Shown here: piece by piece, positions 7,370-16,301 of the stretch
Position numbering within the stretch: the first letter of the stretch is position 1
Layout of the letters: every line of letters begins with the position of its first letter
Origin: an uncultured Lachnospiraceae bacterium
Lineage (GTDB): Bacteria; Bacillota; Clostridia; Lachnospirales; Lachnospiraceae
Direction: 5' to 3'
Assembly (NCBI GenBank): GCA_910585005.1
Contig: CAJUCN010000006.1
Location: 1 to 64,000 of the forward strand
Length of the DNA stretch: 64,000 nucleotides
Made by a program: the position numbers and the translations under genes
Notes under the pieces: model-generated
Told to the model about the DNA's origin: nothing
What the model saw: the letters and a program-made list of their open reading frames with translations, nothing else
Database searches by the model: none

Positions 7370-9544
7370 CTATTCCATCAATCCTGTTGCATCCAGGATC
7401 AAAGCAATGCTTCCATCTCCAAGCTGTGTACAGCCGGACAACCCTTTGACTTTTTTAATATAGGAAGGAATTGGTTTCACAACAATCTCCTGTTCCCCAA
7501 CCAGTCTGTCAACCAACAGGCACATCCTCTGGTTCTCTACTTCCAGGATTAACATCACACCATCTTCAACAGACTCACAATATTGTTCTAAATTATACCA
7601 CCTTCCCAGCCTAAGCACAGGATAACACTCGCCGCGGATCATGATATACTCATCCCCATTGGGTTCATAGATCATCATATCTTCTTTCACGCGGACAAAT
7701 TCTTTAATTGCTCCTGTCTCCAAAACAAAGGAAGATTTTCCGGTCTCCATAACAATCCCGTCAATAATTGCAAGCGTAAGGGGAATCTTCAGGCTCATGG
7801 TACTACCCATTCCCGGTGTAGAGTCAATATCCAGCGTACCTCCGATAGACTGAATGTTCTGGACTACGACATCCATACCAACGCCACGTCCTGAATACTC
7901 TGTTACCTGCTCGTTCGTAGAAAAGCCCGGCAATGTAATCAACTGATATACTTCTTTATCCGTGTATGCCGCATCAGGTTTACTGTCTTCCAATATCCCC
8001 TGCTTTCTCGCTTTTGCAAGTATCTTCGTTCTATCTAAGCCTGCTCCATCATCCTCAACACTGATCCATACCTTGCCAGCCTCTGTTTTAGCTGAAAGAG
8101 TAACCTTTCCTTTTGAACTTTTTCCACTCTCTAAACGTTGTGCCTTTTCCTCAATTCCGTGATCTACCGCATTCCTCACAATATGCATCAGCGGATCCGA
8201 AATCTTTTCAATGATATTCTTATCCACCTCTGTTTGCTCACCTATCATCTCAAAATCAATGTCTTTTCCCAGTTTTCTGGATACATCAAACACAATACGA
8301 TTCATTTTCTGGAATGTATTTGACAGGGAAACCATTCTCATCGACATGATAACATCCTGTAAATCTGTTGAAATCTTGGATAACTGAGATGCCGATTTAT
8401 TGAAACGGTCAAGATTAAGTCCCGGCACCTTCAAGTCAGGATTCTGCAAAACCACAGACTCCGCAATTACCAGTTCACCGATCAGATCCATCAATTGATC
8501 CATCTTCTTAACATTGACACTGATAAAGGCTGCCTTTTCTCCCTTGCTCTTATCCTTGGCCAGTTTCTTCTGCTTGCCCGGCTCCCTTGATTTAATTACA
8601 AAATCACCAGGCGCAATCTGTTTCTCAGGTTTCTTTTCTTCTGTATGTGCGCTATCTTCTGTTTCCGTCTCAGTTGTTTTTTCCTGTGTCATTGATTCGA
8701 TCTCCTCGACACTGGAATCCAAGTCGATCGTCTCTTGTTCCTGATCACCGAAATCAAACCCCTGCAGGAAATCTTCAGCCCTGCACTCAAAAACATCCAC
8801 CGATTTAATATCATATCCTACACCAATGATATTTCGTATCTCTTCTTCCGTGCTCTGGGCCTGGAGAAGTATCCTAAATCCTTCCTCAACTATCATGTCT
8901 GCACAACTTGCATCTGAAATAATATCTTCCGGGGAATAAAGGATATCCTCCGCTATCTCCTTGAGGGCATACACTACTTTGTATGCATGGACATTTGCCA
9001 TTTCCGTTTCCGGGAAAAAGGTAAGATAAATCTTATAAAAACGGCTGGCACTGGTAGCAACCGGCGCTATGTAAAAATGCTTCGGTTCTACATGGACATT
9101 TTCCGGAGGAGGCTCTACCCCCTTCTCGGATCCTCCATTTTTGATCATTTCAAGGAATTTGTCGAGATCTTTAATAATATCGCTGGAATCTCCATCTGCT
9201 GGATCTCCATTGCGGATCTTTTCTAATTCACTTGAAATGAAATCCTCCACCGACAGCACATGCTCCACCAGTTCCAGATGTGGCACATGTTCCGGATGTG
9301 ATTCCCTAAGATAATAAAATACATCCTCAAGCTTGTGCGACACCGCCGTTATATTATCAAACATCATAATACCGGAAGAGCCTTTGATCGTATGCATTGT
9401 CCTGAATATTTCATTGATGCTGTCTTCATCGAAACATTCTGCATCTTTTTGTTCAAGAACTCTTTCTTGGAGCTGTTCCAGCAACTGTTCATTCTCAAAC
9501 AAATACATATCAAGCATGCCATCTGTGCTAAATTCTTCAGCCAT
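7370..9544 (-). CDS. cheA: CheA chemotaxis histidine kinase (second set)
   Basis: A 724-residue CheA. The Hpt domain has phospho-acceptor His51 (RTMHTIKGSSGIM). A divergent P2-like regulator-binding domain follows (about 160-270), then an acidic linker. The P3 dimerisation helices begin near VNVKKMDQLMDLIGELVIAE. The P4 kinase core carries the N-box HIVRNAVDHGIE and glycine boxes DDGAGLD and GRGVGMDVV. The C-terminal P5 CheW-like domain binds CheW and receptors. It autophosphorylates under MCP control and passes phosphate to CheY and CheB. Neighbours are a CheY 36 bp upstream and cheW 1 bp downstream. It is a paralogue of, not a duplicate of, the CheA at 54542-56596. Confidence 0.96.
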   Translation of the reverse strand: MAEEFSTDGMLDMYLFENEQLLEQLQERVLEQKDAECFDEDSINEIFRTMHTIKGSSGIMMFDNITAVSHKLEDVFYYLRESHPEHVPHLELVEHVLSVEDFISSELEKIRNGDPADGDSSDIIKDLDKFLEMIKNGGSEKGVEPPPENVHVEPKHFYIAPVATSASRFYKIYLTFFPETEMANVHAYKVVYALKEIAEDILYSPEDIISDASCADMIVEEGFRILLQAQSTEEEIRNIIGVGYDIKSVDVFECRAEDFLQGFDFGDQEQETIDLDSSVEEIESMTQEKTTETETEDSAHTEEKKPEKQIAPGDFVIKSREPGKQKKLAKDKSKGEKAAFISVNVKKMDQLMDLIGELVIAESVVLQNPDLKVPGLNLDRFNKSASQLSKISTDLQDVIMSMRMVSLSNTFQKMNRIVFDVSRKLGKDIDFEMIGEQTEVDKNIIEKISDPLMHIVRNAVDHGIEEKAQRLESGKSSKGKVTLSAKTEAGKVWISVEDDGAGLDRTKILAKARKQGILEDSKPDAAYTDKEVYQLITLPGFSTNEQVTEYSGRGVGMDVVVQNIQSIGGTLDIDSTPGMGSTMSLKIPLTLAIIDGIVMETGKSSFVLETGAIKEFVRVKEDMMIYEPNGDEYIMIRGECYPVLRLGRWYNLEQYCESVEDGVMLILEVENQRMCLLVDRLVGEQEIVVKPIPSYIKKVKGLSGCTQLGDGSIALILDATGLME

Positions 9545-9580
9545 ATTCTTCTCCTTTCCTGTATTCTTTATTTTCCTTTA

Positions 9581-9973
9581 TCAGACCAGATTTAATTTCT
9601 TCAATGCCTGCTCAAATCTTTCCTGATCAATAGGCTTACCGGAATAAATCGTACATCCCAACTCGAATGCCATCTTGACATTTCTTTCCTCATTTAAAGC
9701 AGTCGTCATAATCACTTTCACTGCCTTATCCTCAGGGATGTTTCTCTCCTTTTCCAGATTGCGGATACCTACCAATGACTGGTATCCGTCCATGACTGGC
9801 ATCATAATATCAAGACATACCAAATCATAAGGTTCTCCGTCCTCCAAAGCCATCATGAACGCATCCACTGCTTCCATACCATCCACAGTCACATCGCATT
9901 CTCCGTACTTTGACAGAAAGTTCATCATAAACTTCCTCGTTGCAAAATCGTCTTCCGCCAGCAGAATCTTCAT
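9581..9973 (-). CDS. cheY: CheY-like single-domain response regulator
   Basis: A 130-residue stand-alone receiver. The acidic pocket is E7-D8-D9, the phospho-Asp is D55 (LVCLDIMMPVMDGY), the Thr/Ala switch is in VIMTTALNE, and the conserved Lys is in SGKPID. There is no output domain, so it acts by protein contact, like CheY at the flagellar switch or as a phosphate sink. It lies 13 bp after cheB and just before cheA. It is the only free-standing CheY-like protein in the window, since the main operon here shows no cheY. Confidence 0.9.
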   Translation of the reverse strand: MKILLAEDDFATRKFMMNFLSKYGECDVTVDGMEAVDAFMMALEDGEPYDLVCLDIMMPVMDGYQSLVGIRNLEKERNIPEDKAVKVIMTTALNEERNVKMAFELGCTIYSGKPIDQERFEQALKKLNLV

Positions 9974-9985
9974 ACCTTTTCTCCT

Positions 9986-11020
9986 TTACATTTTATTAAG
10001 CAATGCATATGTTCTCTTTGCAATATCTCCCAGTTTATCCTGATACTCTACTGCTCCCAGATCATAAGCAACCTTAGGCATCCCATAAACCACACAAGTA
10101 GATTCGTCCTGCCCAATGGTCCTTGCTCCGGCCTTACGCATATTTAAAAGCCCCTTAGCGCCATCGCCTCCCATACCTGTCAATATGATCCCTAATGCAT
10201 CGGACTTCGCAACCTGTGCAACAGAATCAAACAATACGTCCACCGAAGGACAGTGCCCATTCACCTTAGGCCCTGCTTTCACTTCTACCTGATAAGCGCC
10301 ATTCAACTTAACAAGTTTCATATGCCTGTCACCCCCAGGTGCGATCAGCATATGTCCAGGCAGTACCCGGTCTCCAGTCTCCGCCTCTTTTACCTGGATG
10401 CGGCACTGGTCATTCAGCCTCTTTGCATACATCTCTGTAAAGGTAGGAGGCATGTGCTGTACGCAGACGATCCCTGGTATATCTGTCCCAAAATCCTTTA
10501 CTACCGAAAAAATTGCTTCTGTGCCCCCCGTAGATGCGCCTATTGCTACAATCAGATTGCTTCTTGTCGTGGCCAAATGCTGCTGTTCTTGCTGCTGCAT
10601 GACTACCGTCTTCTTAATATTACTGATCTTGGCTGTAGAAGCAATCTTTACTTTGACTAAAAGTTCATTCCTAATAAAATCTTCAAGCTGGATCCGATTA
10701 GATACCGCCGGCTTTGCAACAAAATCTACCGCTCCGGCATTCATTGCATCAAACACCTTATCACTTAGAGAACTGATCACCACCACGGGAAGCGGGTACT
10801 GCGGTATCAGTTTCCGCAAAAAATCAATTCCACTCATCCGCGGCAATTCCACATCCAATGTCATAACATCCGGATGATGTTTTAAAATGAGGTCTCTTGC
10901 CTCAAAAGGATCCCTTGCTGTTGCCACAACCTGTATTGCCGGGTCCTTGCTAAGATTCTGAACCAAAAGTTCCCGAAATACTATAGAATCCTCTACTACT
11001 AAAACTTTAATTGGCATCAT
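9986..11020 (-). CDS. cheB: CheB protein-glutamate methylesterase/deamidase (full length)
   Basis: A 344-residue two-domain CheB. The receiver (1-125) has phospho-Asp D56 (VMTLDVELPRMSG). The C-terminal methylesterase domain has the Ser of GASTGGTEAI, the His of CVQHMPPTFTEMYA and the Asp of GMGGDGAKGL, forming the catalytic triad. Phosphorylation by CheA relieves inhibition so that receptor glutamates are demethylated during adaptation. It pairs with cheR, whose gene ends 10 bp upstream. A Gln-rich inter-domain linker (VVMQQQEQQHLA) is visible. Confidence 0.96.
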   Translation of the reverse strand: MMPIKVLVVEDSIVFRELLVQNLSKDPAIQVVATARDPFEARDLILKHHPDVMTLDVELPRMSGIDFLRKLIPQYPLPVVVISSLSDKVFDAMNAGAVDFVAKPAVSNRIQLEDFIRNELLVKVKIASTAKISNIKKTVVMQQQEQQHLATTRSNLIVAIGASTGGTEAIFSVVKDFGTDIPGIVCVQHMPPTFTEMYAKRLNDQCRIQVKEAETGDRVLPGHMLIAPGGDRHMKLVKLNGAYQVEVKAGPKVNGHCPSVDVLFDSVAQVAKSDALGIILTGMGGDGAKGLLNMRKAGARTIGQDESTCVVYGMPKVAYDLGAVEYQDKLGDIAKRTYALLNKM

Positions 11021-11029
11021 ACCCTATAT

Positions 11030-11842
11030 CTACCCCTCTCTTTTTCGGAAAATAGACGGCTGCACAATTTGGAAAGGTGTTGTACTCCTGTCAATCGTCT
11101 CCGTAGTTCCTATAAACAAATACCCCCCAGGTTCCAACGCATCATATACCTTTTGAACTAATTCCTGCTTTGTAGGCTCATCAAAATATATCATCACATT
11201 TCGTAAAAATACAACATGCATTTTCTTCTTAAACGGAAAAGGATCCATCAGATTAAACTGGCGGAAGATTACTTCCCTTTTTAACTCTTCCTTTACCTGA
11301 AACTGCCCTCCGGATACTGACTTAAAAAAGTGCCGGCGCCACGGTTCAGGCATTTTTTTAATCTGGTCTGCACTATATATCCCTGCCATTGCCTGCTGCA
11401 GTACTTTAGTGGAAATATCTGTTGCCAAAACCTTAGTATCCCACTGATCCTTCTCCAGGCCAAAAAAATCTGACAAAACCATGGCAATCATATACGGCTC
11501 TTCACCAGTAGATGCCGCGCCACACCAGATCCGCAGGTCTTTGTTCCTGTTTTCCTTGACCCGGAGCCATGGAAGCACTGTCCCCTTAAAAAAATCAAAA
11601 TGCTCAAACTCCCTCATAAAATAGGTGTGGTTAGTAGTCAGGAAATTGACCAGCATTCTTTCCTCATTTCCGCTTTTGTCATTTTCCACAACATTCATGA
11701 ACTCATGAAAATTTTTCCAGTTCCTTCTCTTAATGTAATTTTCCAGACGCCCATTCACGATAACCTTTTTTTGGCTTAAGTCTATGCCGTACCGCTGTTT
11801 CATGTGGTCTGAAATTCGCTTAAACTCCTCATCTGTAATCAA
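11030..11842 (-). CDS. cheR: CheR chemoreceptor glutamate methyltransferase
   Basis: A 270-residue protein with the helical N-terminal CheR domain (residues 1-75) and the SAM-binding C-terminal domain. Visible motifs are LTTNHTYFMREFEHF, WCGAASTGEEPYMIAM (SAM loop), LATDIS and VFLRNVMIYFDEPT. It methylates MCP glutamates with S-adenosylmethionine and opposes CheB. There is no C-terminal TPR extension. It is the only cheR in the window, so the main flagellar operon segment has CheB, CheC and CheD but no methyltransferase. Confidence 0.96.
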   Translation of the reverse strand: MITDEEFKRISDHMKQRYGIDLSQKKVIVNGRLENYIKRRNWKNFHEFMNVVENDKSGNEERMLVNFLTTNHTYFMREFEHFDFFKGTVLPWLRVKENRNKDLRIWCGAASTGEEPYMIAMVLSDFFGLEKDQWDTKVLATDISTKVLQQAMAGIYSADQIKKMPEPWRRHFFKSVSGGQFQVKEELKREVIFRQFNLMDPFPFKKKMHVVFLRNVMIYFDEPTKQELVQKVYDALEPGGYLFIGTTETIDRSTTPFQIVQPSIFRKREG

Positions 11843-11876
11843 CTTTCATTCCTCCCGTCAAAAAACTATATCTTCA

Positions 11877-12938
11877 TCAGCATAATTGACGTGATATTTT
11901 TCGGCATATCTCATAAATAGTAGGATTGAATTTGATACCTGCTTCCCTGCCCATGACCTCTAAGGCTTCCTCCCTCGAAAGTTCTTCCTCACCAGTCAAT
12001 GCACAATACGCCTCCGCAATAGATACAATCTGCGCTGCAAGAGGGATCCCTATCCCTGTCAGCCTGTCTGGATATCCGCTTCCATCCCAATTTTCATGAT
12101 GATATTTCGCTATATCTACAGCCGTGCTGATAAAATCATTGTGATCGCTATTGACAAGCAAATCTCCTAAAAGTTTTGCGCCAATATTGGTATGGTTCTT
12201 AATAACTTCCTCTTCTTCTTTGGCCAGCCCCGCCTTCTTTTGAAGAATGTCTTTGGATATTCCAATATTTCCGATATCACAAAGGGGCGCCGCCAACTCG
12301 ATGGTATCAATAAACGAATCCGATATCTGATCTTCAAACAAAGGAGACAACTGCATTCCCTGTGCCAGGATCCTGCAATTTGCCCCTACCCGCTCCATAT
12401 GCTCTTTTTTGTAGGCAGAGTTCTGGGCTGCAATATTTGCCATGGCATAAAGAATATTTTTCTTTTCCTGTTCAATTTGTTTTAACTGCTCCTTCACCGA
12501 GATCTGAAGCCGTCTGTTTGTCTCTAACAATTCCCTTTTGGTCTCATATAACCTTAAGTGCACCCCTACCCTTGCCTGAACCACTTCAGGGATGAAGGGT
12601 TTTGTGATGTAGTCTTCTCCTCCCAACGATAAACCTTCTACAATATCCTCAGGCTCATCATAAGCGGAAATAAATATGACAGGAATGTTTCTTGTTTCTT
12701 TCTTCCTTTTTAAGATTTTACATAACTCATATCCATCCATTCCGGGCATAGAAATATCTGTAAGAATCAATTCCGGGCTTTGCTTTCCAACCACTTCTAA
12801 GGCTTCTTCACCACTGCTAGCCAAAAGCGGCTCACCACCAATATCCTTGATTATTTCTTCTAAGATCACTCGATTCATTTCAAGGTCATCCACTATAAGA
12901 ATTTTTGCTTTGCCTATGCCTTTGTCCTCTAAAGCCAT
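11877..12938 (-). CDS. Response regulator with degenerate HD-GYP domain
   Basis: 353 residues. The receiver (10-130) has phospho-Asp D61 (LILTDISMPGMDGY), then a coiled coil (130-170) and an HD-GYP fold (about 170-350). The catalytic HD pair is replaced: the motif that should read LHDIGKIG reads PLCDIGNIG (C220-D221), so the metal-binding His and the nearby Lys are gone. The late VADVFDAL-type Asp region reads IAEAYCAL. HHENWDGSGYP is retained. The family hydrolyses c-di-GMP; with these changes I infer loss of activity and a role as a phospho-dependent or c-di-GMP-binding adaptor. It lies 18 bp after the PAS kinase, the likely phosphodonor. Confidence 0.88.
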   Translation of the reverse strand: MALEDKGIGKAKILIVDDLEMNRVILEEIIKDIGGEPLLASSGEEALEVVGKQSPELILTDISMPGMDGYELCKILKRKKETRNIPVIFISAYDEPEDIVEGLSLGGEDYITKPFIPEVVQARVGVHLRLYETKRELLETNRRLQISVKEQLKQIEQEKKNILYAMANIAAQNSAYKKEHMERVGANCRILAQGMQLSPLFEDQISDSFIDTIELAAPLCDIGNIGISKDILQKKAGLAKEEEEVIKNHTNIGAKLLGDLLVNSDHNDFISTAVDIAKYHHENWDGSGYPDRLTGIGIPLAAQIVSIAEAYCALTGEEELSREEALEVMGREAGIKFNPTIYEICRKISRQLC

Positions 12939-12956
12939 GAAGCTGTCCCCTTTCGA

Positions 12957-14384
12957 TTAAAGGAAATTGTTTAGTTCTCCAAACGCTGCACTTACCTTTT
13001 CGTAATCTTCCTTTTGGATAGCCATTTTCAGCCTTAATGCCATCCGCTTTACCTCTGGGGGCGCTTCCCCGGTAAGCTGCCTGATGATTTCCATGAACAT
13101 CTCGGCTTTTTCCCAATTTTCCATCTCTACACACAGAATCAGTTTGGACAAATTTTTCTTTAAATTTTTCAGATTTTCCTCCGTACCATACGTCCGGATA
13201 TCCTCTGTTGTATCCTCGTCCTCGGAAAACGCCTCCGATACCGTGCTAAGCAACAACTCTTTGGAATCATAAGACTGCTGTAAACCGCCCTCTTCCTCTG
13301 TCGTTTCCACCCATATGGAAAAAGAAAAAGTACTTCCTCTGTTTTTCTCGCTTTCCACTTCAATCTGCCCGCCCATAAGCTCGGCAAGTTGTTTACTGAT
13401 ATTCAGGCCAAGCCCTGTACCACCATACTTCCTGGAAATGGAGGCATCCACCTGGGAAAAACTCTGAAACAGCTTATCCATATCAGCCTGGTCAATTCCT
13501 ATCCCCGTATCTGACACAATAAAAAATATCTCAATTTGATTATTGACCTGTGCCGTTTTTACTGCCTCGACAGAAATTTTACCAATGGAAGTAAACTTCT
13601 GTGCGTTAGATATCAAATTATTCAAAATCTGCACGATCCTGAGTTCATCACCTATAATATGTTCTGGTATCTGGGGTGATACCGTCATAAAAAAATTTAA
13701 TCCTTTTTCTGTGATCTTATTTATGTGGTTAGCTTTCACATAATCCATCATATTTCGGAAGTGAAATTTACGCGGTTCTAATGTGAACTTTCCGGCCTCC
13801 AATTTTGAAAAATCAAGAATACTATTGATGATCTTATTCATATCATCGCAGCACCGTTCCACCAGATGCAATGACTTTTGAGTCGCATCATCCAAGGGCC
13901 TCTCCAAAAGCTCTCTGACATTACCAAGCACACCATTTACCGGTGTCCGAAGCTCATGGGTTACATTCGCCACAAATTCTGACTTTACCTTTGCCGCTTC
14001 CTCTGCCTCTTGTCTGATCCGCTCCACTTCCCTGCCAAGGAACTCCTTTTCCAATATGTCATTAGCCATGCATATGTATCCCGTCCTATCTGGCTGGTCT
14101 TTCAGGATTCTTGCTTCCACCGGGAAACAGGTATGGTTTTTACGATATGCTACCAGGCTGCACAGTTCCTCTTCTGACAATTTTTCCGCCTCTTCCATAC
14201 CCGCCCCTGCCAGGAAGGTATTGGGAAAAACTTCGCTGATATGCCTGCCGCATATTTCCTGCCCATATTCAAGTTTATGTCTGGCCGACGCATTAACATA
14301 AGAAATATTGCCGTTCTGATCGAACACCAGGACCATTTCCAGAGCGTCTTCCATAGGGAAAATGCTTTCTTCAATTTGTTTCAT
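12957..14384 (-). CDS. Cytoplasmic PAS sensor histidine kinase
   Basis: 475 residues. A PAS domain comes first (about 10-115, VFDQNGNISYVNASARH), then a helical linker, HisKA with His143 (FVANVTHELRTPVNGVLGN), and HATPase_c with N-box NNLISNAQKF and G-boxes DTGIGID and GTGLGLNI. A C-terminal 85-residue helical extension ends ALRLKMAIQKEDYEKVSAAF. There is no transmembrane segment and no fused receiver. The tail resembles the position of a degenerate Hpt or docking module, but no phosphorylatable HxxKG motif is visible. It sits between two HD-GYP response regulators in the same orientation and is the obvious kinase for one or both. Confidence 0.9.
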   Translation of the reverse strand: MKQIEESIFPMEDALEMVLVFDQNGNISYVNASARHKLEYGQEICGRHISEVFPNTFLAGAGMEEAEKLSEEELCSLVAYRKNHTCFPVEARILKDQPDRTGYICMANDILEKEFLGREVERIRQEAEEAAKVKSEFVANVTHELRTPVNGVLGNVRELLERPLDDATQKSLHLVERCCDDMNKIINSILDFSKLEAGKFTLEPRKFHFRNMMDYVKANHINKITEKGLNFFMTVSPQIPEHIIGDELRIVQILNNLISNAQKFTSIGKISVEAVKTAQVNNQIEIFFIVSDTGIGIDQADMDKLFQSFSQVDASISRKYGGTGLGLNISKQLAELMGGQIEVESEKNRGSTFSFSIWVETTEEEGGLQQSYDSKELLLSTVSEAFSEDEDTTEDIRTYGTEENLKNLKKNLSKLILCVEMENWEKAEMFMEIIRQLTGEAPPEVKRMALRLKMAIQKEDYEKVSAAFGELNNFL

Positions 14385-14445
14385 TGATCATCCCTCTTTC
14401 CTGCTGCCATCACTTAGCTGTCCTGCACCCAAACATTTGAAGCAA

Positions 14446-14472
14446 AAAGCAGCAGCAAAAATATTTTGCTGC
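14446..14472 (-). terminator. Hairpin between the HD-GYP regulator and PAS kinase genes
   Basis: A perfect 9-bp inverted repeat (14452-14460 and 14464-14472, GCAGCAAAA with a 3-base loop) lies 14 bp past the upstream stop. On the minus strand only a short T run follows (TGCTTTTTGC), so it may be a partial terminator that attenuates the downstream genes. Confidence 0.5.
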
Positions 14473-14485
14473 CCGCTATATTTCA

Positions 14486-15571
14486 TTAGGAAAACGTAAA
14501 CATCTTGATTACTTCTACAATATTGAAGAAATCCTCCTTTGCAAGCGCAAAACATTCCAAAACATCAGGAGAAAACTGACCGCATTCACCGCTCATTATC
14601 ATATCATAAGCGATCTTATTCGCATATGCACTTTTGTATACCCTGGGGCTTACCAACGCGTCATAGACATCTGCAATCGCAACAATATGTGCACTGATAG
14701 GAATCTCCTCGCCTGCCAAATGATCCGGATATCCGTTACCGTCCCATCTCTCATGATGATAACGGCAGATATCATAGCAATATTGATAAAATTCCCCTGA
14801 CTGTCCTTCACGGAATTTTTCCAGCACATCACACCCAATCGTAGTGTGCGTTTTCATCACTTCAAATTCCTCCGGTGTCAAACGCTCCGGTTTCAAAAGG
14901 ATGGCATCGGGAATACCAATTTTTCCTATGTCATGTAACGCCGAAGCCCTTGCGATCTCATCCACCTGTGCCGGCGTCAATCCATATTTAGGGAAGTATT
15001 TCATAAGATACTTCAACATAATTCTCGTAAAATACTTAATACGCCTGATATGCTCCCCTGTCTCAAGGCTCCTGAACTCTACAACCGAACTGAGGGCATC
15101 GATCATAAACTCATTGCTTTGACGGATCTTCTTTTCCTGTTCCCTGATCTCTGTCTCCTGCTCCTTGAGCTGCTTTTGCATATACTGTTTATTCTGATAT
15201 AATTCAATGATGTTTTTGCCCCTTCTTTTAACAATGTGGGGATAAAAGGGTTTATGCATCACATCCGCCACACCAAAAGCATATGCCTGGTCATCACTGT
15301 CAATAATCGTCTCGCCAGTAATCAGTATGACTGGAATCTTATCCAGCAGACCATGCTCTTTCATATATTCAAGCACTCCAAACCCATTCATCTCTGGCAT
15401 CACCACATCCAAAAGGATCAATACGATATTGTGGTTGCCTTCCAATTGGGTCGTTGCTTCATGCCCGTTTGCCGCTTCAAGAATATCATATTCATCCGAA
15501 AAAACACCACTTAAAATCACACGGTTTATTTCTTCATCATCAACGATTAAAATCTGCTCCTTATCCATCAT
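14486..15571 (-). CDS. Response regulator with intact HD-GYP c-di-GMP phosphodiesterase domain
   Basis: 361 residues. The receiver has phospho-Asp D55 (LILLDVVMPEMNGF). A coiled coil (130-155) follows, then an HD-GYP domain from about 155. All signature elements are present: TGEHIRRI, ALHDIGKIGIPD with H213-D214, THTTIGCDVL, YHHERWDGNGYPDHL and VAIADVYDALV. It is expected to hydrolyse c-di-GMP to pGpG or GMP under phosphorylation control. It is related to the neighbouring regulator at 11877-12938, whose metal ligands are lost. It likely lowers c-di-GMP and so favours motility, consistent with its place in a chemosensory cluster. A ribosome site GAGGAG precedes the ATG. Confidence 0.93.
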   Translation of the reverse strand: MMDKEQILIVDDEEINRVILSGVFSDEYDILEAANGHEATTQLEGNHNIVLILLDVVMPEMNGFGVLEYMKEHGLLDKIPVILITGETIIDSDDQAYAFGVADVMHKPFYPHIVKRRGKNIIELYQNKQYMQKQLKEQETEIREQEKKIRQSNEFMIDALSSVVEFRSLETGEHIRRIKYFTRIMLKYLMKYFPKYGLTPAQVDEIARASALHDIGKIGIPDAILLKPERLTPEEFEVMKTHTTIGCDVLEKFREGQSGEFYQYCYDICRYHHERWDGNGYPDHLAGEEIPISAHIVAIADVYDALVSPRVYKSAYANKIAYDMIMSGECGQFSPDVLECFALAKEDFFNIVEVIKMFTFS

Positions 15572-15610
15572 GTCTCCTCACCTGAATCGTCATTCTTAAA
15601 TACTTATTTT

Positions 15611-15639
15611 AAATTAACATTTTTTAAAGAAAATGTCAA
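15611..15639 (-). promoter_or_regulatory. Putative sigma-A promoter for the REC-HD-GYP gene
   Basis: On the minus strand there is TTGACA (15639-15634), a 17-bp spacer and TAATTT (15616-15611), about 40 bp before the ATG at 15571. The -35 is perfect and the -10 is weak. Confidence 0.4.
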
Positions 15640-15702
15640 TTCTCATTCCATTTATGTGCTATTAGTTATCATTTAATTTCATAAAATATAAATTATTTGA
15701 AA

Positions 15703-16077
15703 CTATTGCTTATTTTCGCTAATAATCTTCTGAAAACGGCAATAAGACTCTTCTAATCGTTCCTTCGCTTTCCCTAATTCTTCCAGATTAATCTCCTCTG
15801 TTTTCTTATCCCTTAAGATCTCTGTGATCTGGGAAGCCGCCTCATAAACAGGATTAAGCCCAAGATTTCCGGAAACACCTTTTAAAGAATGGGCGCAGCC
15901 AAATGCCTTCTCATAATCATGCCCTTCAATCCCTTCCTTGATTCCATCATAATTTTTATCATCTAAAAACTTCATGATAAATTTCATGTATATGGCTTCA
16001 TTTCCCATAAATCGTTTTAAAGTAACATCAACATCCGCACCGCTTTCTTCCAGTTGTTTTTTAAATGCACTATCCAT
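15703..16077 (-). CDS. Stand-alone Hpt phosphotransfer protein
   Basis: A 124-residue helical protein with the Hpt signature AFGCAHSLKGVSGNLGL; His63 is the phospho-acceptor. No other domain is present. Free Hpt proteins shuttle phosphate between a hybrid kinase receiver and a second response regulator. The only hybrid kinase here is encoded at 2968-5196, and several receiver proteins are encoded just downstream (14486-15571, 11877-12938, 9581-9973). It is the first gene after the sigma-28-like promoter at 16156-16182, so it appears to be made together with flagellar class III products. Confidence 0.9.
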   Translation of the reverse strand: MDSAFKKQLEESGADVDVTLKRFMGNEAIYMKFIMKFLDDKNYDGIKEGIEGHDYEKAFGCAHSLKGVSGNLGLNPVYEAASQITEILRDKKTEEINLEELGKAKERLEESYCRFQKIISENKQ

Positions 16078-16155
16078 GTTTTTACTTCCTTTCCTTTATA
16101 TGTCCTATATTTTCCGGACAATTCCACCTTTTTATATATTAGCATAATAGAAATC

Positions 16156-16182
16156 TTATCGTCAATGCCACGCAAAGCTTTC
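16156..16182 (-). promoter_or_regulatory. Sigma-28 (FliA) type promoter of the second chemosensory cluster
   Basis: Read on the minus strand: GAAAGCTT (16182-16175), exactly 11 bp, then GACGATAA (16163-16156). The flagellar sigma consensus is TAAAGTTT-N11-GCCGATAA, so 6/8 and 7/8 positions match with ideal spacing. It lies 79 bp upstream of the Hpt gene. The cognate sigma factor gene fliA is at 51773-52537. Confidence 0.7.
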
Positions 16183-16301
16183 TCTCCCCAAAAAATCAAA
16201 ATTCCGTTGTTGAACATCCAATCAAAATCCTTTAAAATAAAATTACTTTATTACGGCAGAGCTTACCATACAGCCAGGAATATTTCTGAAAGGAGTCCAC
16301 T

